A DNA stretch of 12,001 nt from Caulobacteraceae bacterium (GCA_003136615.1 PLFA01000046.1:593-12593); one strand, 5' to 3'. Shown: positions 1 through 7,161, counted from the first letter of the stretch. The notes: generated by a model from the sequence alone, not told the origin. Numbers and translations: made by a program.

Positions 1-771
1 GTCTATGACCAGGTCAACGCCAGCTACGATGCAATCGAATTCAGCGGCGGCGGCACCGTGTCGTCCAACACCGTCTACGGCAGCAGCACCGGCCTCTCCG
101 TCTCCAGTAACGATGCCGTGCTGGACAACCTGCTCTACGACAACGCCAGCGACGGCATCTCCCTCGCCAGCGGCTCCTATGACACCCTGCTTGGGAATAT
201 CGCTTATGGCGACGCGATCGGGATCGGCGGCGGCGCCAACTACTCCACGATCGAGAACAACCTCATTTACGACAACGTCACCACCGGCATTGCCATCACC
301 GCTGGCTCCACGCTGGCGCTCATCAACAACACCATCTACCAGTCCATCGGCCAAGCCCTGACACTGTCCAACGTCAGCACCGTCACCGTCGAGAACAACA
401 TCTTCTGGGTGGATGAGGGTACGATCGTCAGCGTCGCCGCCGGCGCCACCACGGGGTTCACCAGCGCCTACAACCTGTTCTACCAGGGCGCCGACGCCAC
501 CCCCGCCACGCTCGGCCTATGGCAAGGCACCGCCGAGGCCACCCTCACCGCCTGGCAAACCGCTAGCGGACAGGATAAGACCGGCAGCAAGACCGGCAAC
601 CCCGACTTCGTCAACATCAAGGGCGCGGACCAGGTCCTCGGCGGTCCGGGCACGCCGGTGGGTGCCGGCGCGGACGACGATTTCGAGTTGCAGGCCGGCT
701 CGCCCGCCATCGACGCCGCGACCTGGGCCACACGAGGATCCCTTCCCCTCGCAAACGCGTCAATCTCCTGA
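1..771 (+). CDS. Right-handed parallel beta-helix repeat protein, 5'-truncated by window edge and with a foreign 3' end
   Basis: The frame is open from base 1, so the gene begins outside the window. The translated part is Asn-, Ser- and Gly-rich. It shows a recurring Asn-x-hydrophobic-Tyr/Trp step (NTVY, NLLY, NIAY, NLIY, NTIY, NIFW) at about residues 23, 43, 66, 87, 110 and 133 counted from base 1. The spacing is 20-23 residues, as expected for coils of a pectate-lyase-like beta-helix. A module ending in DDDFELQAGSPAIDAA follows, typical of the end of such domains in large secreted or surface proteins. After about position 720 the reading frame passes into antisense tldD sequence and gains a meaningless tail before the TGA at 769-771, so the true C terminus is missing. 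Substrate and exact role cannot be told. Similar proteins are often extracellular polysaccharide-binding or -cleaving proteins, but no catalytic residues can be assigned. Tyr codons lean towards TAC more than in coxA, a weak hint of different origin. Confidence 0.7.
   Translation, partial: VYDQVNASYDAIEFSGGGTVSSNTVYGSSTGLSVSSNDAVLDNLLYDNASDGISLASGSYDTLLGNIAYGDAIGIGGGANYSTIENNLIYDNVTTGIAITAGSTLALINNTIYQSIGQALTLSNVSTVTVENNIFWVDEGTIVSVAAGATTGFTSAYNLFYQGADATPATLGLWQGTAEATLTAWQTASGQDKTGSKTGNPDFVNIKGADQVLGGPGTPVGAGADDDFELQAGSPAIDAATWATRGSLPLANASIS
708..722. other. Breakpoint between beta-helix gene and tldD
   Basis: The plus strand reads the beta-helix ending SPAIDAA through about 720. The minus strand reads TldD-like QVAAS up to 711. 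Both families therefore remain recognisable across roughly 711-720 (cgacgccgcg), implying a join at a few bases of shared sequence. There is no target-site duplication, inverted repeat or transposase nearby. A GGATCC lies at 736-741, but it encodes the conserved Asp-Pro of TldD, so it belongs to tldD rather than to a cloning linker. Confidence 0.75.
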
Positions 772-1178
772 AGCAGGGTGATCTTTTCCGAAAATCCGGG
801 CGACGCCAGAGGGTCATCTTCGCCATAAAGGCGCGCATTGGTCGGGCTCGGTCCCTCGGCCGCGTGACCTTCATAGCCGCGCTTGGCCAGCGACGCCGAA
901 CGCGCCGCCCGTGCGATGGCGGCCTCGGAGATTTCGCTTGAGTGGGCGTAGCCGGCGGTTTCCCCGGCCACCACCCGGAGCCCAAAGCCTCGGGTCGAAT
1001 CATAGGACGCCGATTTCAGACGCCCATCGTCAAAGACAAAGAACTCGCTCTCCGAGCGCTCCAGAAAGATCTCCCCGTCATCTGCGCCCCTCAAAGCCTC
1101 TTCGAGAATGGCGCCGGCAGCCTTCGGGTCGACCTCCGCGGATTCGAGAATGGACGGGGCGAGCAGGGGTGCGTTCAT
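711..1178 (-). pseudogene. tldD: tldD metalloprotease, N-terminal fragment only
   Basis: TldD pairs with TldE/PmbA to form a zinc metalloprotease that cleaves small unfolded or modified peptides. From the ATG at 1176-1178 the minus-strand protein matches the TldD N-terminal domain. It has an early GEIFLERSESEFFVFDDGR segment, then the GFGLRVVAGETAGYAHSSEIS stretch (the sheet-and-turn region with the family's G-x-G-x-R-x-x-x-G-E pattern). It ends with DPLASPGFSEK and DPRVAQVAAS at residues about 126-156. The family is about 450-480 residues, so two thirds are missing, including the HExxxH metal site. After residue 156 the frame reads antisense beta-helix sequence to a TAG at 480-482, which resembles nothing. 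An in-frame upstream ATG exists (Met nine residues earlier), but the chosen start fits the family better; no strong Shine-Dalgarno is visible. It is divergent from coxB. As it stands the product cannot be an active protease. Confidence 0.85.
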
Positions 1179-1487
1179 GGGCCTATGGCGTCCCGACTGA
1201 ATCATTTTGGATGTGTGGCTCTGAGAGATAGTCCCGCTGCAACCCGGGCGGAAGGCCGGGCGTTGTCGAATTGGCTCCGGCGACTTTCCCGCGCGCATTC
1301 GTCTTGGCAACCCCCCCCGATGTCGCTATTGCACCGCCGCGAGGACATGATGGATTGAGGGCGTGCGCCTTCGCGGATGCGAAAACGCCGTCCGAAAAGT
1401 CCAAAGACTCTGAATTTGTGGCGTCGGACATGCGGCCTCAGGGCTGACGGCCTGCCGCATTCCTGACAGGGCAGACCCGAGAGGACC
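1179..1487. promoter_or_regulatory. Divergent intergenic region between tldD and coxB
   Basis: This 309-base non-coding stretch lies between two divergent starts, so it should carry the promoter of the oxidase operon and that of tldD. No convincing -35/-10 pair and no FNR/FixK-type TTGAT-N4-ATCAA box could be picked out. Visible details are a run of eight C at 1311-1318, a weak inverted repeat GTCCGA (1390-1395) / TCGGAC (1424-1429), and a GAGAGGA ribosome binding site ending just before the coxB ATG. The assignment as a promoter region rests on gene layout rather than on a recognised motif. Confidence 0.45.
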
Positions 1488-2348
1488 ATGACGTTTCGCG
1501 TTTCGTCGCTTTTTCGCCAGACGCCGCTGGCTCTGGCCTCTGGCCTTGCGGTCGCGCTGGCCAGTCCCGCCTTTGCTCTGGACCAGCTCGGCCAACCGGT
1601 CGATCACGCCATCGATCTTCAGCCGGCCGCGTCGCATATCCGCGCCGAGCAGATCGCCTTCCACAACAATATCCTGCTGCCGATCATCACCGCCATTGTG
1701 GTTCTGGTGATGGTCCTGCTGCTCTATGTCGTGTTTCGCTTCAACAAGGGCGCCAATCCAACGCCCGCCCGCTTTAGCCACAATACGCCCGTGGAAGTCG
1801 CCTGGACCGTCGGGCCGGTCCTCATTCTCATGTTTATCGCGATCTTCTCGTTCAAGCTTCTGTTCGCCGAGCATGACATGCCCAAACCCTATATGACGGT
1901 GAAGGTTGTGGGGCGGCAGTGGAACTGGGACTATGCCTATCCAGACCAGAAGATTCCCGCCGCGACCTCGATACCTTTGACCGAAGACGTGGCGAACCAG
2001 GAACACCGCCCTTACATGCTAGCGGCGACCAATCCGATGGTCGTCCCCGTGGGGCAGGTCGTGAAGGTTGAGATCACCGGCGAGGACGTCATCCACTCCT
2101 TCTCGGTCCCTGCCTTTGGCGTGAAGATGGACGCCGTTCCAGGCCGGCTGAATGAAACATGGTTCAAGGCTGACCGGACGGGTGTTTTCTACGGCCAGTG
2201 TTCGCAGCTTTGCGGCGCGAACCACTCCTTCATGCCCATTGAGGTGGATGTCGTGACCCTGCCGCAGTTCCAGGCCTGGGTTGCGAGCAAGGTTCCGCAA
2301 GCAACAACCGTGGCCGCGGCGACGCCCGCGGCCCCTGGCGTACAATAG
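1488..2348 (+). CDS. coxB: Cytochrome c oxidase subunit II (CtaC/CoxB), aa3 type
   Basis: Subunit II accepts electrons from cytochrome c through its binuclear CuA centre on the periplasmic side and passes them to heme a. The 286-residue protein starts with a Sec-type signal peptide (about 1-30, cleavage after SPAFA). Two membrane helices follow (about 61-84 and 103-126), then a cupredoxin domain. CuA ligands are visible: His203 in VIHSFSVP, Cys238 and Cys242 in GQCSQLCG, His246 and Met249. The aromatic electron-entry stretch GRQWNWDYAYP is at 142-152. The usual Glu between the two cysteines (CSELC) is Gln240 here. There is no C-terminal cytochrome c domain, so it is not a caa3 subunit; the tail is a short Ala/Pro-rich stretch. 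The start is set by the signal peptide and a GAGAGGA just upstream. It is the first gene of the operon, 37 bases before coxA. Confidence 0.97.
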   Translation: MTFRVSSLFRQTPLALASGLAVALASPAFALDQLGQPVDHAIDLQPAASHIRAEQIAFHNNILLPIITAIVVLVMVLLLYVVFRFNKGANPTPARFSHNTPVEVAWTVGPVLILMFIAIFSFKLLFAEHDMPKPYMTVKVVGRQWNWDYAYPDQKIPAATSIPLTEDVANQEHRPYMLAATNPMVVPVGQVVKVEITGEDVIHSFSVPAFGVKMDAVPGRLNETWFKADRTGVFYGQCSQLCGANHSFMPIEVDVVTLPQFQAWVASKVPQATTVAAATPAAPGVQ

Positions 2349-2385
2349 TCGTTTTCACTTGGTCGAGAGGACGCGTTAAGACGAG

Positions 2386-4071
2386 ATGGCCGACATCGCC
2401 CAAACTCACGGACGGGTCGCCGAGGCGCAAGCTTCCGGTGGCTATGGCGCTCATGCCGGATCGCCGGGTTTTTTCACGCGTTGGTTTCTGTCGACCAATC
2501 ACAAAGACATCGGCACCCTCTACATCATCTTCGCCATTCAGGCGGGGATCATAGGGGCCTTGTTTTCCGGTCTGATCCGCTGGGAGCTCGCTGAGCCGGG
2601 CATCCAGCTCTTTTCGCCCAACTCCACGATCAACCTTCTCGGCCTCGTGGAGCAGAGCAAGCATGGCTATTATGTGGTGGTCACGGCCCACGCGCTGATC
2701 ATGATCTTCTTCATGGTCATGCCGGCCATGATCGGCGGCTTTGGCAACTGGTTCGTGCCCCTCATGATCGGCGCGCCGGACATGGCCTTCCCGCGCATGA
2801 ACAATGTCAGCTTCTGGCTGCTGATGGCGTCCTGGGTCATGCTGCTCACCTCCATGTTCGTGGATGGGGGGCCTGGTCGAGGCTTCGGCGGGGGCTGGAC
2901 GATGTATCCGCCGCTCTCCACCGTGGGGCACCCCGGCCCAGCGTTCGACTGCGCGATCCTCGCCATTCACCTGGCCGGGGCGAGCTCGATCCTGGGCGCC
3001 ATCAACTTCATCACCACCATCTTCAACATGCGCGCGCCGGGCATGACGCTGCACCGGATGCCCCTGTTTGTCTGGTCGATCCTGGTGACGGTGTTTCTGC
3101 TGCTGCTGTCTCTGCCCGTCTTGGCGGGCGCTATCACCATGCTGCTCACGGATCGGAATTTTGGCACGCACTTCTTCGACGCGGCCGGAGGCGGCGATCC
3201 CGTGATGTACCAGCACCTGTTCTGGTTCTTCGGTCACCCTGAGGTCTATATCCTGATCATCCCGGGCTTCGGGATCATCAGCCACGTGGTTTCGACCTTC
3301 TCGGGCAAGCCCGTGTTTGGCTATCTCGCCATGGCCTACGCCATGGTGGCGATCGGCTTCCTGGGCTTCATCGTCTGGGCGCACCATATGTTCACGGTGG
3401 GCATGCCGCTCAATCTCCAGGCCTATTTCGTGGCGGCGACCATGGTGATCGCGGTGCCCACGGGGGTGAAGGTCTTTTCATGGATCGCCACGATGTGGGG
3501 CGGCTCCATTGAGTTCAAGACCCCCATGCTGTTCGCGGTTGGCTTCATTTTTCTTTTCACCGTGGGCGGCGTCACAGGCGTGGTTCTTGCTAATGCCGGT
3601 ATCGATTACGCCCTGCATGACAGCTATTATGTGGTCGCTCACTTCCACTATGTGCTCAGCCTTGGCGCCGTCTTCGCCATCTTCGCGGGCTTTTACTACT
3701 GGTTCGAGAAGATGTGGGGCGTTCGCTACAATGAGACTCTGGCGACCATCCACTTCTGGCTCACCTTCGTGGGCGTGAATATCGTCTTCTTCCCGCAGCA
3801 TTTCCTGGGACTCCAGGGCATGCCCCGCCGGTCCATCGATTATCCGGCCGCATTCTCCTACTGGAACCGCGTCTCCTCTTACGGCTACCTCGTGGCCCTT
3901 ATGGGATTGGTCGTTTTCATCGCGGTGCTGGCCGAGGCGGCGATTCGCCGTCGCGCGGCGCGCGCCAATCCTTGGGGCGCGGGGGCGACGACATTGGAAT
4001 GGACTCTCTCCTCTCCGCCGCCCTTCCACCAGTTCAATGAGTTGCCGGTCATCCACGCCGACAGCCATTAG
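2386..4071 (+). CDS. coxA: Cytochrome c oxidase subunit I (CtaD/CoxA), A1-family aa3 type
   Basis: This is the catalytic subunit of the inner-membrane, proton-pumping oxidase. It reduces O2 to water at the heme a3-CuB site. The 561 residues hold twelve membrane helices and every key residue. Heme a ligands are His102 and His421. The heme a3 ligand is His419 (AHFHYV). CuB ligands are His284, His333 and His334, and cross-linked Tyr288 lies in GHPEVYI. D-channel residues Asp132 and Asn139 (APDMAFPRMNN) and Glu286 are present, as is K-channel Lys362 in VPTGVKVFSW. The Glu in GHPEVY marks the A1 (mitochondrial-like) class. All these sites are offset by eight from the known Paracoccus denitrificans numbering, so the protein is collinear with it. 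The start follows coxB by 37 bases. A GAGAGGA lies rather far upstream (2365-2371), with only weak purines nearer. The gene is complete. Confidence 0.98.
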   Translation: MADIAQTHGRVAEAQASGGYGAHAGSPGFFTRWFLSTNHKDIGTLYIIFAIQAGIIGALFSGLIRWELAEPGIQLFSPNSTINLLGLVEQSKHGYYVVVTAHALIMIFFMVMPAMIGGFGNWFVPLMIGAPDMAFPRMNNVSFWLLMASWVMLLTSMFVDGGPGRGFGGGWTMYPPLSTVGHPGPAFDCAILAIHLAGASSILGAINFITTIFNMRAPGMTLHRMPLFVWSILVTVFLLLLSLPVLAGAITMLLTDRNFGTHFFDAAGGGDPVMYQHLFWFFGHPEVYILIIPGFGIISHVVSTFSGKPVFGYLAMAYAMVAIGFLGFIVWAHHMFTVGMPLNLQAYFVAATMVIAVPTGVKVFSWIATMWGGSIEFKTPMLFAVGFIFLFTVGGVTGVVLANAGIDYALHDSYYVVAHFHYVLSLGAVFAIFAGFYYWFEKMWGVRYNETLATIHFWLTFVGVNIVFFPQHFLGLQGMPRRSIDYPAAFSYWNRVSSYGYLVALMGLVVFIAVLAEAAIRRRAARANPWGAGATTLEWTLSSPPPFHQFNELPVIHADSH

Positions 4072-4089
4072 GAGGCTTCGGCCCCAAGA

Positions 4090-5088
4090 ATGAGTACATT
4101 AGAGGCCTTGGCCGCGCCGGTCGCGGCGCCCGCGAACGTTCGAGCGGCCCGCGCGGGTGATTATCTCGCCCTCCTGAAACCTCGTGTCATGTCGCTGGTG
4201 GTTTTCACGGCGGTGACGGGCCTGATCTGCGCAGGCCGGCCGATGGACCCATGGTTGGCGGCGGTGGCGATCCTGTGCATCGCGGTGGGGGCCGGGGGCG
4301 CCGGAGCCCTCAATATGGCCTATGACGGGGATATTGACGCCCTGATGCGCCGCACGCGCCGCCGCCCTGTGCCCTCGGGCCGCGTTCAGGCGGCTGACGC
4401 CCGGGCGCTTGGCGTCACCCTTTCGCTCTTCGCCGTGACGATCATGGGCCTGGCCATCAACGTCCTGGCCGCAGTCCTCCTCGCCTTCACGATCATCTTC
4501 TATGTGGCCGTCTACACCCTCTGGCTGAAGCGGCGCACGCCCCAGAACATCGTTATTGGCGGCTTGGCCGGCGCCCTTCCCCCTCTCGTGGGCTGGGCCG
4601 CGGCCAGCGGGACGGCGCCGCTCAATGCCTGGCTTCTGGTGGCGATTATCTTCGTCTGGACCCCACCGCATTTCTGGGCGCTGTCTCTTTATACCTGTGA
4701 GGATTACGCGGCCGCCGGCGTGCCGATGATGCCCTTGGTCAAGGGCGTCGCCTCCACGCGTCGGCAGATTCTGGCCTATTGCCTTGTGCTCGCGCCGCTT
4801 GGCGTGGCGCCCGCGGTCACGGGCCTGGCGGGGCCGATCTACGCGGCTGTGGCGAGCCTCGGCGGCGCAGCCCTGATCGTCTTGGCCATTCGCCTCCTGG
4901 TCGGACAAGGCCCCGCCCCGGCCCCGGCCGCGGCTTCGTCCACGAGCGCGAAGACCACCCTGTACACCGTCGATGCCGGCGCGCGCCCGGCGCGTGATCT
5001 GTTCGTCCTGTCCCTCGTCTACCTCTTCGCCCTCTTCGCGGCCCTGCTCGGGGAAAAGCTAGCCGGCGTCGCGCCGCTCGTCCGATGA
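4090..5088 (+). CDS. ctaB: Heme O synthase (protoheme IX farnesyltransferase)
   Basis: This membrane UbiA-family prenyltransferase adds a farnesyl group to heme B to give heme O, the precursor of the heme A used by CoxA. The 332-residue protein carries the first Asp-rich motif NMAYDGDIDALMRRT (75-89), followed by RRPVPSGR. The second conserved loop is YTCEDYAAAGVPMMPLVKG (201-219). VWTPPHFWALS lies just before it, and about eight or nine hydrophobic helices are predicted. Oddities: an Ala/Pro-rich insert of about 30 residues (roughly 272-302) sits before the last helix, where relatives have a shorter loop. The GGAGG at 4071-4075 also lies about 14 bases from the ATG, longer than usual. It begins 18 bases after coxA and its TGA overlaps the next start (ATGA at 5085-5088). 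Function is firm from the motifs. Confidence 0.96.
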   Translation: MSTLEALAAPVAAPANVRAARAGDYLALLKPRVMSLVVFTAVTGLICAGRPMDPWLAAVAILCIAVGAGGAGALNMAYDGDIDALMRRTRRRPVPSGRVQAADARALGVTLSLFAVTIMGLAINVLAAVLLAFTIIFYVAVYTLWLKRRTPQNIVIGGLAGALPPLVGWAAASGTAPLNAWLLVAIIFVWTPPHFWALSLYTCEDYAAAGVPMMPLVKGVASTRRQILAYCLVLAPLGVAPAVTGLAGPIYAAVASLGGAALIVLAIRLLVGQGPAPAPAAASSTSAKTTLYTVDAGARPARDLFVLSLVYLFALFAALLGEKLAGVAPLVR

Positions 5089-5234
5089 GTGACCCTAACG
5101 ACGAGAACCCCGTGGACGCACGGGCGCGGCGTGGCCGTAATCTGCTCCTGGCCGCCGCGCTCGTAGCCTTCGTGATCCTGGTTTTCATCGTCACGATCAT
5201 CAAGATCAGTCACAATATCAGCGTTCATGGCTAG
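5085..5234 (+). CDS. CoxF-like small membrane protein of the oxidase operon
   Basis: A 49-residue ORF fits exactly between ctaB and ctaG. Its ATG overlaps the ctaB stop by four bases and its TAG lies eight bases inside ctaG. It has an acidic N terminus (MSDPNDENPVDA), a basic patch (RARRGR, about 13-18) and one membrane helix (about 19-41) ending in Val-Thr-Ile-Ile-Lys. This layout, with the Arg-Arg-x-Arg-Asn lead-in and the T-I-x-K end, resembles the small CoxF proteins found at this place in alphaproteobacterial cox operons. Their role is unproven; assembly or stability of the oxidase is inferred from context. Arg residues ahead of the helix predict a cytoplasmic N terminus by the positive-inside rule. 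Small size makes homology uncertain, but the tight double overlap supports it as a real translated gene. Confidence 0.75.
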   Translation: MSDPNDENPVDARARRGRNLLLAAALVAFVILVFIVTIIKISHNISVHG

Positions 5235-5835
5235 CCTGGGGCCACCAACGCCATCATCTGGGCGGGCGAACGCCCGGGTCGCAATCCTCTGCGCGGGCGT
5301 TTTCGCCTTGATGGTGGGGGCGGCTTTCGCGGCCGTGCCTTTCTACCGCGCCTTCTGCCAGGCCACGGGATTCAACGGCGCGGTCAAGCGCGCCAAGTTG
5401 GCACCCGGCGCGGTTTCTAATAAAACGGTGACGGTCCGCTTCGACACCAATGTGAACGGGGTGCCCTGGACCTTCGTCCCGGTTCAGGCCAGCCAGACGA
5501 TCCATCTGGGCGCCTCGACCCTGGCTTTTTTCAAGGCGACGAACACCAGTCACCAGACCGTGACGGCCCGCGCCCTCTTCAATGTCGTCCCCGAGGCCGC
5601 CGGACAGTATTTCTCAAAGTTGGAGTGCTTCTGCTTCAACGACCAGACCCTGACGCCGGGCCAGAGCGCGGAGTTTCCCGTCGTCTATTATGTCGACCCC
5701 CATTACGCGGAGGATCGCGACACCCGCTATCAGCCCGACATCACCCTCTCCTACACGTTCTTCAAGGCGACCGATGTGGCGAATGGAACCGCGACGGCGG
5801 CGCCTCTTGGCGCGAAGGCGAAGGCGAGGCTATAG
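5227..5835 (+). CDS. ctaG: Cytochrome c oxidase assembly protein CtaG (Cox11 family), CuB insertion
   Basis: CtaG/Cox11 delivers copper to the CuB site of subunit I. It is anchored in the membrane with its copper-binding domain in the periplasm. The 202 residues show one N-terminal membrane helix (about 18-38), then the family signature VPFYRAFCQATGFNG with Cys44. An immunoglobulin-like domain follows, with the copper site CFCF (Cys134 and Cys136) inside KLECFCFNDQTLTPGQ. A conserved PVVYYVDP segment is at 151-158. These three cysteines are the ones known to matter in the family. The start overlaps the CoxF-like gene by eight bases, which suggests coupled translation. The end is a low-complexity Ala/Lys tail. 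It is followed by 88 bases before coxC, the only sizeable gap within the oxidase genes. That gap contains the 10-base palindrome GGATGCATCC at 5863-5872. Confidence 0.96.
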   Translation: MASLGPPTPSSGRANARVAILCAGVFALMVGAAFAAVPFYRAFCQATGFNGAVKRAKLAPGAVSNKTVTVRFDTNVNGVPWTFVPVQASQTIHLGASTLAFFKATNTSHQTVTARALFNVVPEAAGQYFSKLECFCFNDQTLTPGQSAEFPVVYYVDPHYAEDRDTRYQPDITLSYTFFKATDVANGTATAAPLGAKAKARL

Positions 5836-5923
5836 GACGGCCCATATTGCCCAAGGCATTCGGGATGCATCCTGGACGTTTCACCCGTCGGCATCTTGGA
5901 ACTTGATCTAGAGAAGGCGGGAC

Positions 5924-6799
5924 ATGGCCCACGACGGCGTTAAGCACGATTACCACCTCGTTAATCCGAGCCCCTGGCCCCTGGTGGGCTCCGCCGCGTC
6001 CGTGGTCATGGCCCTGGGCCTGGTTATCGGGCTGAAGGGTCTCTTCGGTATTCCCAAAGGCGAATGGTGGGTCTTGGCGCTCGGCGTCGCTGGCGTCCTC
6101 TTCACCATGGCCGCCTGGTGGACCGATGTGGTTCGTGAGGCCAATCACGGCGATCACACACCGGTCGTGGCTCTCGGCCTGCGTTACGGAATGATCCTCT
6201 TCATCGCCTCGGAAGTGATGTTCTTCGTCGCTTGGTTCTGGGTCTTCTTCGAGATGGCCCTGTTCCACCATGTGCGGACCCTGTCCCCCCTCGATGATGT
6301 CAGCGCGGCCTGGGCCACATGGCCGCCCAAGGGCATCGAGACGGTCCAGCCCTTTCACCTGCCTCTGGTGAACACGCTCACCCTGCTTCTGTCGGGAACG
6401 ACAGTGACCTGGGCGCACCACGCCCTTCAGACTGGCGACCGCAAGGGCGCCAAGATCGGTCTCGTCCTCACCATCGCGCTTGGGGCCATGTTCACGGCGA
6501 TCCAGGCCTATGAATATAGCCATATATTGAGTGACAAGATGTTCTATGGGGCCGAGGCGACCAGTTCGGGCCTCTATGGCTCCAGCTTCTTCATGGCCAC
6601 GGGCTTTCATGGCTTCCATGTGATCATCGGCACGATCTTTCTGACCGTGTGCCTGATTCGCCTGTTGAACGGGGCTTTCACCCCCAAGCAGCACTTCGGC
6701 TTCGAAGCCGCCGCCTGGTATTGGCATTTCGTGGACGTGGTTTGGTTGTTCTTGTTCACTTTCCTTTACGTGATCTTCGGGTCCGGCTGGGGTCATTGA
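5924..6799 (+). CDS. coxC: Cytochrome c oxidase subunit III (CtaE/CoxC)
   Basis: Subunit III is the third core subunit. It stabilises the active site during turnover and lines the entry to the D proton channel, with bound lipids. The 291-residue protein begins with the family's typical HDYHLVNPSPWP (8-19). Seven membrane helices can be drawn. The conserved Glu97 is in ASEVMFFVAWFW, and further hallmarks are GTTVTWAHHAL (158-168), YEYSH, MATGFHGFHVIIGT (224-237) and AAWYWHFVDVVWLF near the end. Length is normal for the bacterial form. An AGAAGGCGGG purine stretch precedes the ATG. The stop overlaps the putative TTG start of the DUF983 gene. The 88-base gap upstream could hold a secondary promoter, but none was recognised. 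Confidence 0.97.
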   Translation: MAHDGVKHDYHLVNPSPWPLVGSAASVVMALGLVIGLKGLFGIPKGEWWVLALGVAGVLFTMAAWWTDVVREANHGDHTPVVALGLRYGMILFIASEVMFFVAWFWVFFEMALFHHVRTLSPLDDVSAAWATWPPKGIETVQPFHLPLVNTLTLLLSGTTVTWAHHALQTGDRKGAKIGLVLTIALGAMFTAIQAYEYSHILSDKMFYGAEATSSGLYGSSFFMATGFHGFHVIIGTIFLTVCLIRLLNGAFTPKQHFGFEAAAWYWHFVDVVWLFLFTFLYVIFGSGWGH

Positions 6800-7161
6800 G
6801 GGCGCCGGTCGCCCTTGAGCCTTTCCTGGCGGGACTGCGGGGTCGTTGCCCATCCTGTGGGCTTGGGCCTCTATTCGCCGGATTTCTGAAGCTCCAACCC
6901 GCCTGCCCACGCTGCGGCTATGATTTCGCGGACGTGGACAGCGGCGATGGGCCGGCCGTGTTCGTGATCATGATCGTTGGGTTCATTATCGTGTTCGGCG
7001 CCCTGGTGACCGAGATCACCTATGATCCTCCGGTCTGGGTGGATTTGATCATTTGGCTGCCCCTGGGCGCCGCGCTGTGTCTTGGCCTATTGCGGCCCAT
7101 GAAGGGACTGATGATCGCGGCCCAGATTCGCAACCGCGATGGCGGGCCGCATCGGCCATGA
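6796..7161 (+). CDS. DUF983 zinc-ribbon membrane protein
   Basis: The 121-residue protein has two Cys-x-x-Cys pairs near the N terminus (Cys18/21 in RCPSCG and Cys37/40 in ACPRCG), which would form a small zinc ribbon. The family segment GDGPAVFVIMIVGFIIV (50-66) then forms the first helix. A second helix around 82-99 ends in LLRPMKG, and the tail is basic. This is the DUF983 pattern, regularly found beside coxC and SURF1 in alphaproteobacteria. Function is unknown; an assembly role is inferred from context only. No ATG fits in frame: the nearest upstream one lies 151 bases inside coxC and the next downstream is beyond the cysteines. TTG at 6796-6798, overlapping the coxC TGA, is therefore the most likely start. 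The ending ATGA overlaps SURF1. The start is uncertain by a few codons. Confidence 0.85.
   Translation: MRAPVALEPFLAGLRGRCPSCGLGPLFAGFLKLQPACPRCGYDFADVDSGDGPAVFVIMIVGFIIVFGALVTEITYDPPVWVDLIIWLPLGAALCLGLLRPMKGLMIAAQIRNRDGGPHRP

Noticed and set aside
736..741. GGATCC as evidence of a cloning junction
   Set aside because: It encodes the conserved Asp-Pro of TldD and lies about 15 bases from the inferred breakpoint, inside genuine tldD sequence.
942..1358. Plus-strand ORF across the tldD fragment and intergenic region
   Set aside because: It is antisense to the recognisable TldD N-terminal domain and has no domain of its own.
1430..1447. Five-codon ORF (MRPQG) upstream of coxB as a leader peptide
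   Set aside because: No Shine-Dalgarno precedes it, it does not overlap coxB, and such tiny ORFs occur by chance.
2230..3387. Long minus-strand ORF (385 codons) opposite coxB/coxA
   Set aside because: It lies antisense to two proteins with complete, ligand-level motif matches. Its His/Asp/Arg/Gly-rich composition is what GC-rich antisense frames give.
4099..4908. Minus-strand ORF of 269 codons opposite ctaB
   Set aside because: It is an antisense shadow of a gene with clear prenyltransferase motifs.
5863..5872. Palindrome GGATGCATCC in the ctaG-coxC gap as an operator
   Set aside because: It is only 10 bases with no second copy or known regulator match; chance is the simpler explanation.
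5762..6910. Minus-strand ORF of 382 codons opposite ctaG/coxC/DUF983
   Set aside because: It is an antisense shadow of well-supported genes with the same biased composition and no recognisable domain.
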